From Tenericutes bacterium RIFOXYA12_FULL_35_10 (GTDB lineage Bacteria > Bacillota_I > Bacilli_A > Acholeplasmatales > Acholeplasmataceae), in the NCBI GenBank assembly GCA_001830045.1, contig MIDA01000083.1:1-32411 (forward strand): a DNA stretch of 32,411 nt, written 5' to 3'. The position numbers were made by a program, and so were the translations under genes. The notes under the pieces are model-generated. The model ran no database searches and was not told the DNA's origin. It worked only from the letters and a program-made list of their open reading frames with translations. Positions within the stretch are counted from its first letter, which is position 1; each line of letters opens with the position of its first letter. Positions 1-10,931 of the stretch are shown here, in pieces.

Positions 1-1
1 T

Positions 2-1612
2 GGCCAATGGGTATATGTCGTTGGTGGATTTCGACAAACTAATAGCGAATTATCAAAAAGTGTTTTGAAATTTGATAACGCATCCTTTGGCGATTTTAAA
101 GCGGAATTTTCATTAAATGTCCATGAAATGGCAGAAAATGGATATGTTGCATATCGCTTTGGACTTGATCATCAAAATGTTGATATCGATCAAGGTTACA
201 TGCTCAAATTAGATAATCAAGGGCATGTTCAACTACTAGAAAACGGTACAAAGATTGGTGAGTTCGATATCCAAGGTTTCGAATTAAATCAAGAATATCG
301 TTTGATTGTTGATGTTCAAGATTCAATGATTCGAATCTATATGAACGAAAGAACAATACCAGTTCTTTCAGTAATAGCGCAACAAGATATTTCAGGTTAT
401 ATGCAAATAACTTCAAGTTTTTCAGATTATTCAATAATTAGTCCTAATGTGTTTCATCAATCAATTAATTGGTTTATTGCACAAGGTAGTGTCACGGTGA
501 ATGATTCAAATGTTAATTTGAATCCTGCAAGCGCTAATCAGCCATATCATTATTCATACTTAATGAATCAAGGTGTGACAGATGTCTTGTTTGCTGCAAA
601 TGTTAAATTAGAAAAAATGAACATTGATCGTGCTCATTTTGGAATCACGATTGGTTCTACAGTTGGGAAACACCCGCTTTACAATGGGCTTTACATCGGT
701 ATAAATGATTTTGGTCAAATAGTTATAAAAGAAAACAATGAAGTTCTTGCTTATCATCAATTAGAAGATATCAATACACAAAGTTTTTATCTTGTTGTCG
801 CTGTTCAGAATCAGGAAATTAAGATATATATCAACGATGATACGACTCCTGTATTAACCTATATGGATGATCAAACAAGAGGAGGAGCTATCGGGTTTTA
901 CACTGAATCTGCTCAAGTTACACTTAATTATTTAGACATCATTGGATTAAACAATCAAGAAAATTATGAATTATTAGATGCATTCCAACAAAGAACGATT
1001 GATGCACCACCTATTCCCAATCCGTCAGTTAGTGATCAACTGGTTACAGAAGACATATACCTTGATTTAAATGATCAAGCTACACTCGGATTACTTAATC
1101 GCTATAATGGAACTTGGGAAATTGTTGATGGCACCCTTCGTGTAACATCTGGACAAAACAATTGGAATGCTGGTGCAACGATTGCAGCAGGTAAATTCAA
1201 GGATTTTGAATTATCTTACAGCATTAAAGTTGAACAAGGTGCATGGGGAGGACCCATTATTCGCAAAAATGGTTTCAATGACAGCCACGAAGCTTCGGGT
1301 TTATTAATGTATCAAAACGTGGGCGATGGAAGCATTGTTTTATATAGCACCATCGAATCTCGTCCTTTTAGTACAATCTTGCTTGATAGTGAAGGATTTG
1401 CACATGTCATAATCAAAGTTGTGGGTAACACTGTTGAAATCTCGATAGGAGACGGTGTTAGTTTTGAGACAGCTACATACGAATTAACTAATGCTGGAAG
1501 ACTTATCGGTGAACAGGGTTATATATCTTTCAACAGCGGAAACGCAACCACAATCTTCAAAGATATCAGTGTAAGAATTCTTGATGCTAATGGCTTATAT
1601 GTAAACGAATAA
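2..1612 (+). CDS. C-terminal part of a large, probably extracellular protein with tandem LamG/concanavalin A-like (DUF1080-like) beta-sandwich domains; 5' end lies outside the window
   Basis: The frame stays open to the window edge (GQWVYVVGGFRQTNSELSKSVLKFDNASFGDF...), so the TTG at 65 is not the true start. Repeated motifs such as YRLIVDVQDSMIRIYMN / FYLVVAVQNQEIKIYIND. Confidence 0.75.
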   Translation, partial: GQWVYVVGGFRQTNSELSKSVLKFDNASFGDFKAEFSLNVHEMAENGYVAYRFGLDHQNVDIDQGYMLKLDNQGHVQLLENGTKIGEFDIQGFELNQEYRLIVDVQDSMIRIYMNERTIPVLSVIAQQDISGYMQITSSFSDYSIISPNVFHQSINWFIAQGSVTVNDSNVNLNPASANQPYHYSYLMNQGVTDVLFAANVKLEKMNIDRAHFGITIGSTVGKHPLYNGLYIGINDFGQIVIKENNEVLAYHQLEDINTQSFYLVVAVQNQEIKIYINDDTTPVLTYMDDQTRGGAIGFYTESAQVTLNYLDIIGLNNQENYELLDAFQQRTIDAPPIPNPSVSDQLVTEDIYLDLNDQATLGLLNRYNGTWEIVDGTLRVTSGQNNWNAGATIAAGKFKDFELSYSIKVEQGAWGGPIIRKNGFNDSHEASGLLMYQNVGDGSIVLYSTIESRPFSTILLDSEGFAHVIIKVVGNTVEISIGDGVSFETATYELTNAGRLIGEQGYISFNSGNATTIFKDISVRILDANGLYVNE

Positions 1613-1624
1613 ACATGTATTTCA

Positions 1625-1652
1625 ATATGAACAGGGGTTTCCCTGTTCATAT
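1625..1652 (+). terminator. Intergenic hairpin with a perfect 12-bp stem (ATATGAACAGGG-gttt-CCCTGTTCATAT)
   Basis: Inverted repeat just after the stop at 1612, followed by CTATTTTC. Confidence 0.7.
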
Positions 1653-1680
1653 CTATTTTCTAAGGGAGAATGAATAAAAC

Positions 1681-2910
1681 ATGATTGATGAAATTAGATT
1701 ATATATTAAAGAGGGATGGCTAAAGAGTGTCATTCATGCAAAAGAGGAAAACTCATTTTCTATGGCTTTACCACATCCCTATGTTCCACCATGCTATGAT
1801 GGTATCTTCAAAACATTGATTTACTGGGACACCTATTTTACAAATAAAGGTTTAATTCAAGATGGGTTTCTTGATCTAGCAATCCATAATGTTGAAAATA
1901 TTTTCTTTGCCATCGATCAATTAGGTTTTGTTCCAAATGGCTTAGCGAAAGATTTTTTCTCTAGGTCACAACCACCGTTACTAACATTGTGTGTAAAAGA
2001 TATTTTTGTTAAGACAAATGATTTAAAATGGCTTGATAAAGCTATTGGTTACGTGATTAAAGAATATGATTTTTGGATGAATCAACGCATAACTCCACTA
2101 GGACTTAATCGATACGGAAATCAAGCATCTGATGAAGAGTTAGCTGGCTTCTGGCTTTATGTTAAAAATCGGTTACAACTTGATGACGATGAAGTTGATC
2201 CAATAGAGAAAGGTTCACATTTTTTGTCTGAAGCAGAAAGTGGTTGGGATTTTACACCACGATTCAATCAACGATGCAATGATTATGCACCAGTTGATTT
2301 GAACTCAATACTTTATTTGAATGAAATCACCATTGCTCAATTTTGTGAAAAAACAAAGAGAAACACAAAAAAAGTATATTTTCTAAACCAATCAGTTAAA
2401 AGAAAAGCACTCATAAATCAGTATTTACTAAGAGAAGATGGTATTTATTTAGATTATAATTTTATTACAAAAAAACACTCTAATGTCATTAGCGCCGCAT
2501 CGTTTTTACCTTACTATGCAAGCATTGTTACAGAACAAATTGATAGCTCTGTTAAAATACTTTTACATGAATTGGAGCTTGTCCATGGATTGAGTGCTTG
2601 TATGAACTCAAATCACTCGTTGATTTACCAGTGGGATTATCCTAACATGTGGCCACCTCTAGTTTATTTTGCTTTTGAAGGATTGTCGGCATATGGCTAT
2701 TTAGATGACGCACAACGTATTGCACATAAGTATATTATGACAGTCAATCAATCGTTTAAAACAAGTTCTTCACTTTGGGAAAAGTACGATGCCCTTCTTG
2801 GAGATGTAGCAAAACACAATGAGTATCCGATGACCAAAATGTTGGGTTGGACAGCAGGTGTATATGTGCATTTGACTTCTATATTGAAAATAAGGAGTGA
2901 GGATCTATGA
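1681..2910 (+). CDS. Trehalase-like (GH37-type, (alpha/alpha)6) glycoside hydrolase
   Basis: Motifs ESGWDFTPRF, QWDYPNMWPP, YWDTYF and WEKYD resemble GH37 signatures; substrate uncertain. Confidence 0.7.
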   Translation: MIDEIRLYIKEGWLKSVIHAKEENSFSMALPHPYVPPCYDGIFKTLIYWDTYFTNKGLIQDGFLDLAIHNVENIFFAIDQLGFVPNGLAKDFFSRSQPPLLTLCVKDIFVKTNDLKWLDKAIGYVIKEYDFWMNQRITPLGLNRYGNQASDEELAGFWLYVKNRLQLDDDEVDPIEKGSHFLSEAESGWDFTPRFNQRCNDYAPVDLNSILYLNEITIAQFCEKTKRNTKKVYFLNQSVKRKALINQYLLREDGIYLDYNFITKKHSNVISAASFLPYYASIVTEQIDSSVKILLHELELVHGLSACMNSNHSLIYQWDYPNMWPPLVYFAFEGLSAYGYLDDAQRIAHKYIMTVNQSFKTSSSLWEKYDALLGDVAKHNEYPMTKMLGWTAGVYVHLTSILKIRSEDL

Positions 2911-5891
2911 TAAATACAGAAAATCAATATCATAATTTAGCATTTTGGGCTTGGAATGGCGATATGAATGATGAAGAGGTTATTGAACAGATTCAAGGTT
3001 TTTATCGTCAAGGATTTGGTGGCTTCTTTATTCATGCACGAGCGGGTTTAACCATCCCTTATATGGGTAAAACTTGGATGCACGCCTGTGACTTAGCCAT
3101 CCAAGAAGCGAAAAGACTAGGATTATCCGTCTGGTTATATGATGAGGATGGATGGCCAAGTGGTTTTGCTGGGGGCAAAGTCAATGCACTCGGCAAAGAC
3201 TATCACATCAAAAAATTAAACATTAGTTATTCAAAACAAGAAGAAGTCAAAGGGACTGTCATTGCTCAGTACAAGAAATCTACTTCTGGTTATCAGTCGT
3301 GTGATCAAAATCAAGATGCTGATATTACGATATACTATACTTCTGACGAACACTATGTGGATTTATTAAACCCACGTGTAGCTGATGCGTTCCTGCAGTA
3401 TACTCACGATCAATATTTTGATGCTTTTGGACAGTATTTTGGCAACACGATCAAGGCTATGTTTACAGATGAACCACAGGTATTTGGCCAAGGACTGGTT
3501 TGGTCAAATTACTTACCTGATGTTTTCTTTCAACTCCATAACTACCCGATTCAAACTGAACTTTATCAGTTGTTTTTTGATAACGAGTCAGGAAAAAAAT
3601 TTCGCCATGACTATTTCCAAACAGTAAACTACGCGTTTTATCATCATTACACAAAACCTTTAGCAGATTGGTGCGAATCACATCATATATCTTTAACAGG
3701 ACATTTTTCTGCTGAAGATGGTTTATGTGATCAATCTGCATGTAATGGTGGCGTTATGTCTATGTATCCGTTGATGCAAATTCCAGCCATTGATTTTTTA
3801 GGCCGAAGATTACCATCGATTGTTTTACTCAAGCAAATAGAAAGCATTAAAAACCAGTTTGACAAACCTTTTATTTTAAGTGAAACATTTGGATGTTCTG
3901 GATGGTCTACCACGTTTAGTCAATTTGCATGGTTGTGGTCTTATCAAGCTGCTCACGGTATCAATTTAGCATGTCTGCATATCTCAACATTTTCAATCAA
4001 AGGTATTCGTAAACGCGATTATCCAGCATTCTTTTCATATCAAGAACCTTGGTGGCATCAGTTTCATCATCTATCATCATGGATGAACCGATTAAATCAA
4101 TTAATGTCAGTGGGAAAAAAGAAACCTAAAGTTCTTGTTCTTAACCCAATATCTTCAATTTGGTCTTTATCTTATTTAAGTGATGATCAAAGACATATAT
4201 CGAATCAATATAGATTACTGCTAGAAAATCTGAATGATTTTCAAATTGATTTTGATATTCTAGATGAATCTTTAATCGAAGAATATTGCGTAATCCTCAA
4301 CAATCAGATTTATGTGAATCATAAGCCTTATGAAATGCTTATCGTCCCTGAAACTATCAATATTGAAACACATACCTTGAAATTGCTGATGGAGTATAAT
4401 CGAGAACAAGGGCATGTTGTATATACGAATAAATTACCGAAGTATGTATCTGGAATCAGCGATGATTCACTGCAGCAAACAATCAAATCTCATCGTTCTC
4501 CAATTGTGATGAACCGAAAAGGTCTGTGGCATAAATTTTTCGAAAATATGTCATTTAAAAAACCAATCTCATTTGTTTCAAGATATGATCATTCTCCTGT
4601 TTCAGAACTTGAGGTTAGTTTAGTTGAATCAGAGAATAGTGCACATTGTTTGGTATTGAACAAATCGACAAACTCAAAAAAACAGCTGCTTTGTATCATG
4701 AATGAACCTTACAAAGCAGTATCGATGATTTCTATTGAATCTAACAAAATTACACCAATTCAGATAACACACTCGAAAAACAAGAATTATTTTGAGATTG
4801 AAATCAATCCGATGGAAACGTTAGTTTTTAAATTATCAACACAAGTTGACAATAGTGCATTGTTGAAAAAACAAACAATCGTTGAAGACATTGTACAAGT
4901 GGAAGTGTCTAGAGCTACTCCCAATTCGCTATTGCTTGATCGATGCTCTTACAGTGTTGAAAACGGACCATTTGAAGCTATCGAACCTGTCATCAAAGTG
5001 CTTGATAAAGTATATGCGATTGCCCATAAAAACCAAAGAAATACATCACTCATAGTGAGATACTCTTTTGACACCCAGTATCTCATTGAAAATGCTGAAA
5101 TACATATTGAGAGTGAGAGTGCAAAAGATATCTTCTTTAACGGCATAAACATCAGAAATGAAGCCCAAGGTTGGTACATCGATAAAGCTATTCACAGTTA
5201 TCCTATATCTAACCTCATATGTGAAGGAACGAATTATTTGGATGTACATTATGAAATTCCATTTCGCAAGGAATCATTCCGCATTGAAGACGTTTATGAA
5301 ACCGAACGCAATCGATTTTATCATCCAGTTGATATAGAAAATGTCTATGTAACAGGGGATTTTAATGTCAACTACATACAAGGACTTATAGAAAAAAGTT
5401 CATATTACACATTATCCGATGGTCATTTTGAATTAGGAAGGACTACAAATCTCACTTTTGATTCAGATTTAACTAGACAAGGTTTGTGGTTTTATAGAGG
5501 AAACATTGAGATGACATTTGATGTACTTTATGAGTCTGAATCTGAAGTCATATTGAAGATTGATGATCTTAAAGCACCCGTTGTCGAAGTCTTTTCAGAC
5601 AATGAACTTATTGGGGCTATCTATGTATCACCCTATCAGTTAGACATAACATCTTACCTTAAACAAGGTCATAACCAAATAACTCTTCGAGTGATCAGTT
5701 CAAATCGAAACTTACTAGGTCCACACCATCACTATAAAGGTGAACCTAATTTTGTTGGGGTAAGTACATTCAAAGGCCAGTATGGATTCGAGGATTTTAT
5801 AAATTATGATGCTCAGCCAATCACATGGGTAGAATCTTATAGTTTCATTGAATTTGGACTAAAATCAATCAAAATAATAAAAAATACCTAG
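2907..5891 (+). CDS. GH106-like alpha-L-rhamnosidase
   Basis: 994 aa; N-terminal FWAWNGDMNDEEVIEQIQGFYRQGFGGFFIHARAGL and LYDEDGWPSGFAGG typical of GH106-like proteins; ATGA overlap with the upstream gene; next to rhamnose catabolic genes. Confidence 0.8.
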   Translation: MINTENQYHNLAFWAWNGDMNDEEVIEQIQGFYRQGFGGFFIHARAGLTIPYMGKTWMHACDLAIQEAKRLGLSVWLYDEDGWPSGFAGGKVNALGKDYHIKKLNISYSKQEEVKGTVIAQYKKSTSGYQSCDQNQDADITIYYTSDEHYVDLLNPRVADAFLQYTHDQYFDAFGQYFGNTIKAMFTDEPQVFGQGLVWSNYLPDVFFQLHNYPIQTELYQLFFDNESGKKFRHDYFQTVNYAFYHHYTKPLADWCESHHISLTGHFSAEDGLCDQSACNGGVMSMYPLMQIPAIDFLGRRLPSIVLLKQIESIKNQFDKPFILSETFGCSGWSTTFSQFAWLWSYQAAHGINLACLHISTFSIKGIRKRDYPAFFSYQEPWWHQFHHLSSWMNRLNQLMSVGKKKPKVLVLNPISSIWSLSYLSDDQRHISNQYRLLLENLNDFQIDFDILDESLIEEYCVILNNQIYVNHKPYEMLIVPETINIETHTLKLLMEYNREQGHVVYTNKLPKYVSGISDDSLQQTIKSHRSPIVMNRKGLWHKFFENMSFKKPISFVSRYDHSPVSELEVSLVESENSAHCLVLNKSTNSKKQLLCIMNEPYKAVSMISIESNKITPIQITHSKNKNYFEIEINPMETLVFKLSTQVDNSALLKKQTIVEDIVQVEVSRATPNSLLLDRCSYSVENGPFEAIEPVIKVLDKVYAIAHKNQRNTSLIVRYSFDTQYLIENAEIHIESESAKDIFFNGINIRNEAQGWYIDKAIHSYPISNLICEGTNYLDVHYEIPFRKESFRIEDVYETERNRFYHPVDIENVYVTGDFNVNYIQGLIEKSSYYTLSDGHFELGRTTNLTFDSDLTRQGLWFYRGNIEMTFDVLYESESEVILKIDDLKAPVVEVFSDNELIGAIYVSPYQLDITSYLKQGHNQITLRVISSNRNLLGPHHHYKGEPNFVGVSTFKGQYGFEDFINYDAQPITWVESYSFIEFGLKSIKIIKNT

Positions 5892-5931
5892 TATAGAATG
5901 TCATTAATGATATAATTTTTTTGGTGATGTT

Positions 5932-6954
5932 ATGAAAGCGACAAGAAAAGACGTAGCTCAAAGAGCTGGTGTCAGTGAACAGACAGTCTCTTATATTTTA
6001 AATAAAAGTCGAAAATTCTCTCAAGATGTTGAAGCGAGAGTTCACAATGCAGTTAAGGAACTTAATTATGTACCAAACATGACAGCAAAGAGTTTAGTTA
6101 CAAACAAAAATTATAGTGTCAGTGTTATTGTACATGATATTTCCAATCCGATTTTCAACGAGATAATGGTAGGTTTTCAAGAAGCAGCGCACGAACACGA
6201 TTATTTTGTTACTTTATGTGATGCACATCATGAAATTGATAAGTATGTTTCTAATTTAATTGCAAGAAATACCGAAGGTGTATTCATTTATGTTTTAGCT
6301 GCGTATGACGATATTTCGTTCTTAGAAAGATTTATAGATTGTGATGTAAAGATCGTCTTAGGTGGTAATATAGCCATTAATAAAAAGAAGATCAGTAAGC
6401 ACGTTTCAATCATTGATGCTGATCATATTGATGGTATGCACCAAATTATCGACTATTTAGCTGATCTTGGACATGAAGATATCGTATATCTATCAGGTAT
6501 TGACATTCATTCAAAGTTAGACCATAGATATCATGCATTTCACGATTACTATGAAAAAGTATTTAAACGAAAAGCTCAAGTAATTGAAAATATTGCTCCA
6601 TTCGATACAACACCAGAATCTGGGTATTTTCTAGCTAAAAAATTGATAGAAAGCAACAAACCTTTCACTGCCTTGGTAACAACAAATGATCTGATGGCAT
6701 ATGGTGTTATCGAATATTTAAATGAACACGGAATTCAAGTTCCAAATGATGTTTCAGTAATTGGTATTGATGACTTGAAGTTCTCAAAATATTACAATCC
6801 TAAACTTACTAGTCTCGGATTTGATAAAAAAATGTATGGAAAAGTTGTATTTGAACAACTCTATTCGATGATTCATCTTTTATCAGATGTTAAAGATGTT
6901 AGGATTCAAACAACATTGATCAAACGCGAATCATGCAAAAAAATAAGCACCTAA
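5932..6954 (+). CDS. LacI-family transcriptional regulator
   Basis: N-terminal HTH ATRKDVAQRAGVSEQTVSYILNKSRKFS plus periplasmic-binding-like domain. Confidence 0.93.
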   Translation: MKATRKDVAQRAGVSEQTVSYILNKSRKFSQDVEARVHNAVKELNYVPNMTAKSLVTNKNYSVSVIVHDISNPIFNEIMVGFQEAAHEHDYFVTLCDAHHEIDKYVSNLIARNTEGVFIYVLAAYDDISFLERFIDCDVKIVLGGNIAINKKKISKHVSIIDADHIDGMHQIIDYLADLGHEDIVYLSGIDIHSKLDHRYHAFHDYYEKVFKRKAQVIENIAPFDTTPESGYFLAKKLIESNKPFTALVTTNDLMAYGVIEYLNEHGIQVPNDVSVIGIDDLKFSKYYNPKLTSLGFDKKMYGKVVFEQLYSMIHLLSDVKDVRIQTTLIKRESCKKIST

Positions 6955-7008
6955 TAAGGTGTATTATTTTGAACAAAAAATACTACACGAGTAGCAATAG
7001 GAGATATT

Positions 7009-8247
7009 ATGACGACAATAAAAAGGAATTATGAAGTTGCACGAGAAATATATAGGACTTATGGAGTTGACACTGATTTGGTCATTGAAAAAATAAAAAT
7101 GATTCCACTATCAATCCATTGTTGGCAATTAGATGATATCCGTGGTTTCGAAGGAAAAAAATATGACTTATCAGGTGGTATTGCGGTTACAGGTGAATAT
7201 CCCAAGATCAATTACTCTTTAGACGCTTATAGGAACGACATGGCAAAAATCTTAAAACTAATACCTGGCAAGAAAAAACTCAATTTGCACGCCATTTATT
7301 TAGATGCTGGAAATGAGATGGTTGATCGGGATCAAATTAAACCAGAACATTTTAAATCATGGGTTACATTTGCTAAAGAAAATAACATTGGGATTGATTT
7401 CAATCCGACTTGTTTTTCTCATCCGATGAGTCAACAAGGACAAACGCTCTCCTCAAGTGATGACTCTATTAGAAATTTTTGGATTAACCATATTAAACAA
7501 TCAAGAAAAATTGGAGAATATTTTGGAAAAGAGTTAGGTATACGGTGTATCACTAATATCTGGATTCCGGATGGGAGTAAAGAAGTTCCTGTTGATCAAC
7601 TTGGTCCACGGAAACGTCTTGAACAAAGTCTTGATGAAATATTTAGTGATCAGGTGAATCCACTTTATAACATGGATGCACTTGAATCAAAACTTTTTGG
7701 TATTGGTACAGAGAGTTATGTGGTGGGTAGTCATGAGTTTTACACGAATTATGTAGCAAAAAAAGGACATTCAATGATTTGTCTCGATGCCGGACACTTT
7801 CATCCTACTGAAACTATAAGTCAAAAGATTACAGCATATTTAGCTTTACAAGATGAACTACTGATACATGTCAGTCGACCAGTAAGATGGGATAGCGATC
7901 ATGTTGTTTTGTTTGATGATGAAACGAAAGCTATTATGCATGAGATTGTTAGATCTGATGCGCTTGATCGTGTTCATTTAGCCTTAGATTTTTTTGATGG
8001 AAGTATCAATCGTTTTGTTGCTACAGTTTTAGGTGCAAGAAATGCATTAAAATCATTGCTATTCGCGATGCTTGAACCTACTCGTCTTTTGAAAGAACTT
8101 GAATCAACTGGAAAAACGACAGAACGACTTGTTCTCATTGAAGAATTAAAAACATTACCATTTGGATTTATATGGGATAAGCTATGTGATGATTATGGCA
8201 TTAATCCCAAAGATTTTCTTGGAGAAATACATACAATTAGGAAGTGA
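7009..8247 (+). CDS. rhaA: L-rhamnose isomerase
   Basis: Full-length RhaA-like sequence (IPLSIHCWQLDDIRGFE..GGIAVTGEYP, LNLHAIYLD, CLDAGHFHPTETI). Confidence 0.95.
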   Translation: MTTIKRNYEVAREIYRTYGVDTDLVIEKIKMIPLSIHCWQLDDIRGFEGKKYDLSGGIAVTGEYPKINYSLDAYRNDMAKILKLIPGKKKLNLHAIYLDAGNEMVDRDQIKPEHFKSWVTFAKENNIGIDFNPTCFSHPMSQQGQTLSSSDDSIRNFWINHIKQSRKIGEYFGKELGIRCITNIWIPDGSKEVPVDQLGPRKRLEQSLDEIFSDQVNPLYNMDALESKLFGIGTESYVVGSHEFYTNYVAKKGHSMICLDAGHFHPTETISQKITAYLALQDELLIHVSRPVRWDSDHVVLFDDETKAIMHEIVRSDALDRVHLALDFFDGSINRFVATVLGARNALKSLLFAMLEPTRLLKELESTGKTTERLVLIEELKTLPFGFIWDKLCDDYGINPKDFLGEIHTIRK

Positions 8248-8254
8248 TGACCTT

Positions 8255-9508
8255 ATGAAATTTCTTGAATATAGTTTTGCAAAACAAATAGCATTAACCA
8301 TGGATAGAATTTATCAAAACGGATTAACCACCACATCTGGTGGGAATATATCTGTTTGTGATAAGCATGGAAATATTTTTATATCTCCAAGTGGCGTAGA
8401 TAAAGGAAAACTTGAAGAACAAGATATAATGAAAATTAGTCCAAACGGACAAATCATAGGTAAACACAAGCCCAGTGTTGAATTTCCATTTCATCAACAT
8501 ATTTATCAAGTTAGATCAGACATTAAGGCTATAGTCCATGCTCATCCACCTGGACTGGTTGCATTGAGTGCAGCGCGAAAGAATCCGATGACTCACTTGA
8601 TTGGCGCTGTAAAGAATCTTATTCCACATACAACCTTTGCACCCTACGCTTTGCCTGGAAGTAAGGATTTAGGAGAGAACATCGCTAATGAATTTATGAA
8701 GGGATTCAACGTTGTTTTAATGGAAAACCATGGTATTGTCATTGGAGCAAAAAATCTACAAGAAGCTTTTTTAATCATGGAAGTTTTAGAGCACTATGTT
8801 CTAACAGAAATCAAAGCATTGTCTGTTAAGTCTCAGTTTACTCAGTTTCCTGAGTTTCACTATAAACCATATGCTTTAAAGCATTATGAAGAAAAATCTG
8901 TGATATCAAAAGATATCATGGATGAGTTTATCTATTTAGTTAAAAGGGCATATCGATTGAAGTTGATTTCCGGTTATTATGGCGTCTTTAGTTTGAGAGT
9001 ATCTGAACATGCTTTCTTAATAACACCTCATCAGATGGATTTAAATGATATCGATATCAATGATCTCGTTCTTGTTAATAACGGTAAAGTACCTTATGGT
9101 AAATATCCTGATCAAGCATGGACAATGCATGCTGATATTTATGATAAAAATAAAGATATAAATGCTCTTATTCAAACAGCGAGTATACATTCAATGGTAT
9201 ACACGATTACAACAAACTCTTTTGACACGCGGATTATACCTGAGGGGTATATTATGTTAAAAGAGATAAGAAAATGCCTCCCAGAATCATATTTAGATAT
9301 TATTGATATATCAAAACAAAGACCTGTTACATTAGTACAAAATAATTTTGTTTTGGTTGCAGGAAAAACTCTTTTTCAAGCCTTCGACCGTCTTGAGGTT
9401 CTAGAATTTGGTGCAAATTCACTTCTGATGGCTTCTCAATATGAACACATTTTCCAAATAAATGATGATGAAATTAAACTGATAGATAATTCTTTTAATG
9501 CATGGTGA
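8255..9508 (+). CDS. Rhamnulose-1-phosphate aldolase-like protein with two tandem class II aldolase/adducin domains
   Basis: Start set at ATG 8255 (track ORF begins upstream inside rhaA). N domain has TSGGNIS, SPSG, HAHPP, ENHG; C domain is a divergent copy. Confidence 0.85.
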   Translation: MKFLEYSFAKQIALTMDRIYQNGLTTTSGGNISVCDKHGNIFISPSGVDKGKLEEQDIMKISPNGQIIGKHKPSVEFPFHQHIYQVRSDIKAIVHAHPPGLVALSAARKNPMTHLIGAVKNLIPHTTFAPYALPGSKDLGENIANEFMKGFNVVLMENHGIVIGAKNLQEAFLIMEVLEHYVLTEIKALSVKSQFTQFPEFHYKPYALKHYEEKSVISKDIMDEFIYLVKRAYRLKLISGYYGVFSLRVSEHAFLITPHQMDLNDIDINDLVLVNNGKVPYGKYPDQAWTMHADIYDKNKDINALIQTASIHSMVYTITTNSFDTRIIPEGYIMLKEIRKCLPESYLDIIDISKQRPVTLVQNNFVLVAGKTLFQAFDRLEVLEFGANSLLMASQYEHIFQINDDEIKLIDNSFNAW

Positions 9509-9512
9509 TTAT

Positions 9513-10931
9513 ATGAAAGTTCTATCATTTGATTTAGGCGCAAGCAGTGGAAGAGCTGTATTAGGAATTCATCATGAACAAGGAATCAAATTAATCGAAA
9601 TTCACCGATTTGTTAATAGACCGATTAAAGATAATCAACATGTTCGATGGGATATCCCCATGCTCTTCAAAGAAATAAAAAAAGGGATTTCAAAATGTGT
9701 TGAGCTTGGGCATCGTGATATTACATCAATAAGTATTGATACATGGGGTGTCGACTTTGGTCTCATTGATTCCAATGGTGTCCTTATGCAAAACCCGATT
9801 CATTACCGAGATCCTAGTTTCTCTGATCAACATATGGAAAGCATAATATCAAAAATTGGCAGAGAGAAAATGTATAAGGCTACAGGGATTCAATTTATAA
9901 ATTTTAATTCCATTTATCAACTTGCTTATCTAAAGTCGTTTTATCCAGATTTAATGCGTAATGTCCATCACATATTGTGGATACCTGATTTATTCAATTA
10001 TCTATTAACTGGTGTTATGGTAACTGAGTATACAGTAGCAACAACATCAGGAATGATTAATCTCGAGAATCACACATGGGATGTTGATATACTGAATGCA
10101 TTAGATCTAGATTGTGGTGTTTTTCCACCATTACAGGATGCAGGAACTCAGGTGGGTTTTTTATCCGAAGACATCATGAAAGAATGCAAGATTGGTAAAA
10201 TTCCAGTTCATCTTTCAGCAAGTCATGATACAGCAAGTGCTGTTTTAGCAATCCCATTCTCTTCAAATAGTGCATTTATATCATGTGGAACATGGAGCTT
10301 GATTGGTGTTGAACTTGAAAAACCTATAACGACAAAACTTTCATATCAAGCAAACTATACCAATGAAGGTGGATATGGAGGTACCATTAGATTTCTAAAA
10401 AATATCAATGGACTTTGGCTTATTCAAGAATTGATTAAATCGCTCGAAGAATCTCAGGTTGTTATTAATTATGAAATGCTTGAAGAAGAGATAGCCAGAA
10501 CAAAATCAATGGAATGTTATATCAATCCAAATGATAAATTATTTATGGAATCAGGTAATATGTTTCATAAAATTCAACAGTATTTTCGTGAACATAACAT
10601 GCCGATTTTAGAGAGTCGTTCAGAAATAGGGCGATGTATTTTAGAAAGTTTGGCTCAAACATACCTTATCAACATCAACCAGTTAGGGGATATATCGCAT
10701 AAGGAAATTGATACGATTCATCTAGTTGGTGGCGGAGCACAGAGTGAAGTACTATGCCAGCTTACAGCGAATAAAACTCATCGAAAAGTAATTGCAGGAC
10801 CTGTTGAAGCTACTGCACTGGGAAACATTATCACACAATTAATTGCACTAAAAAGTATAAAAGATCTTGTTGAAGCCAGAGATATCATACGAAAATCATA
10901 TGAGTTTAAAGAATATCTTCCTCAGTCATAA
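9513..10931 (+). CDS. rhaB: Rhamnulokinase
   Basis: FGGY kinase start MKVLSFDLGASSGRAVLG, DTWGVDFGLID, SHDTASAVLA; ATG at 9513 preferred over the track start 9498. Confidence 0.93.
   Translation: MKVLSFDLGASSGRAVLGIHHEQGIKLIEIHRFVNRPIKDNQHVRWDIPMLFKEIKKGISKCVELGHRDITSISIDTWGVDFGLIDSNGVLMQNPIHYRDPSFSDQHMESIISKIGREKMYKATGIQFINFNSIYQLAYLKSFYPDLMRNVHHILWIPDLFNYLLTGVMVTEYTVATTSGMINLENHTWDVDILNALDLDCGVFPPLQDAGTQVGFLSEDIMKECKIGKIPVHLSASHDTASAVLAIPFSSNSAFISCGTWSLIGVELEKPITTKLSYQANYTNEGGYGGTIRFLKNINGLWLIQELIKSLEESQVVINYEMLEEEIARTKSMECYINPNDKLFMESGNMFHKIQQYFREHNMPILESRSEIGRCILESLAQTYLININQLGDISHKEIDTIHLVGGGAQSEVLCQLTANKTHRKVIAGPVEATALGNIITQLIALKSIKDLVEARDIIRKSYEFKEYLPQS

Noticed and set aside
204-434. 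Minus-strand ORF inside the LamG-type gene, and similar shadows (3463-3741, 4949-5249, 12563-12796, 13118-13471, 16444-16647)
   Set aside because: Opposite-strand ORFs inside well-supported coding genes, without family signatures or ribosome-binding sites.
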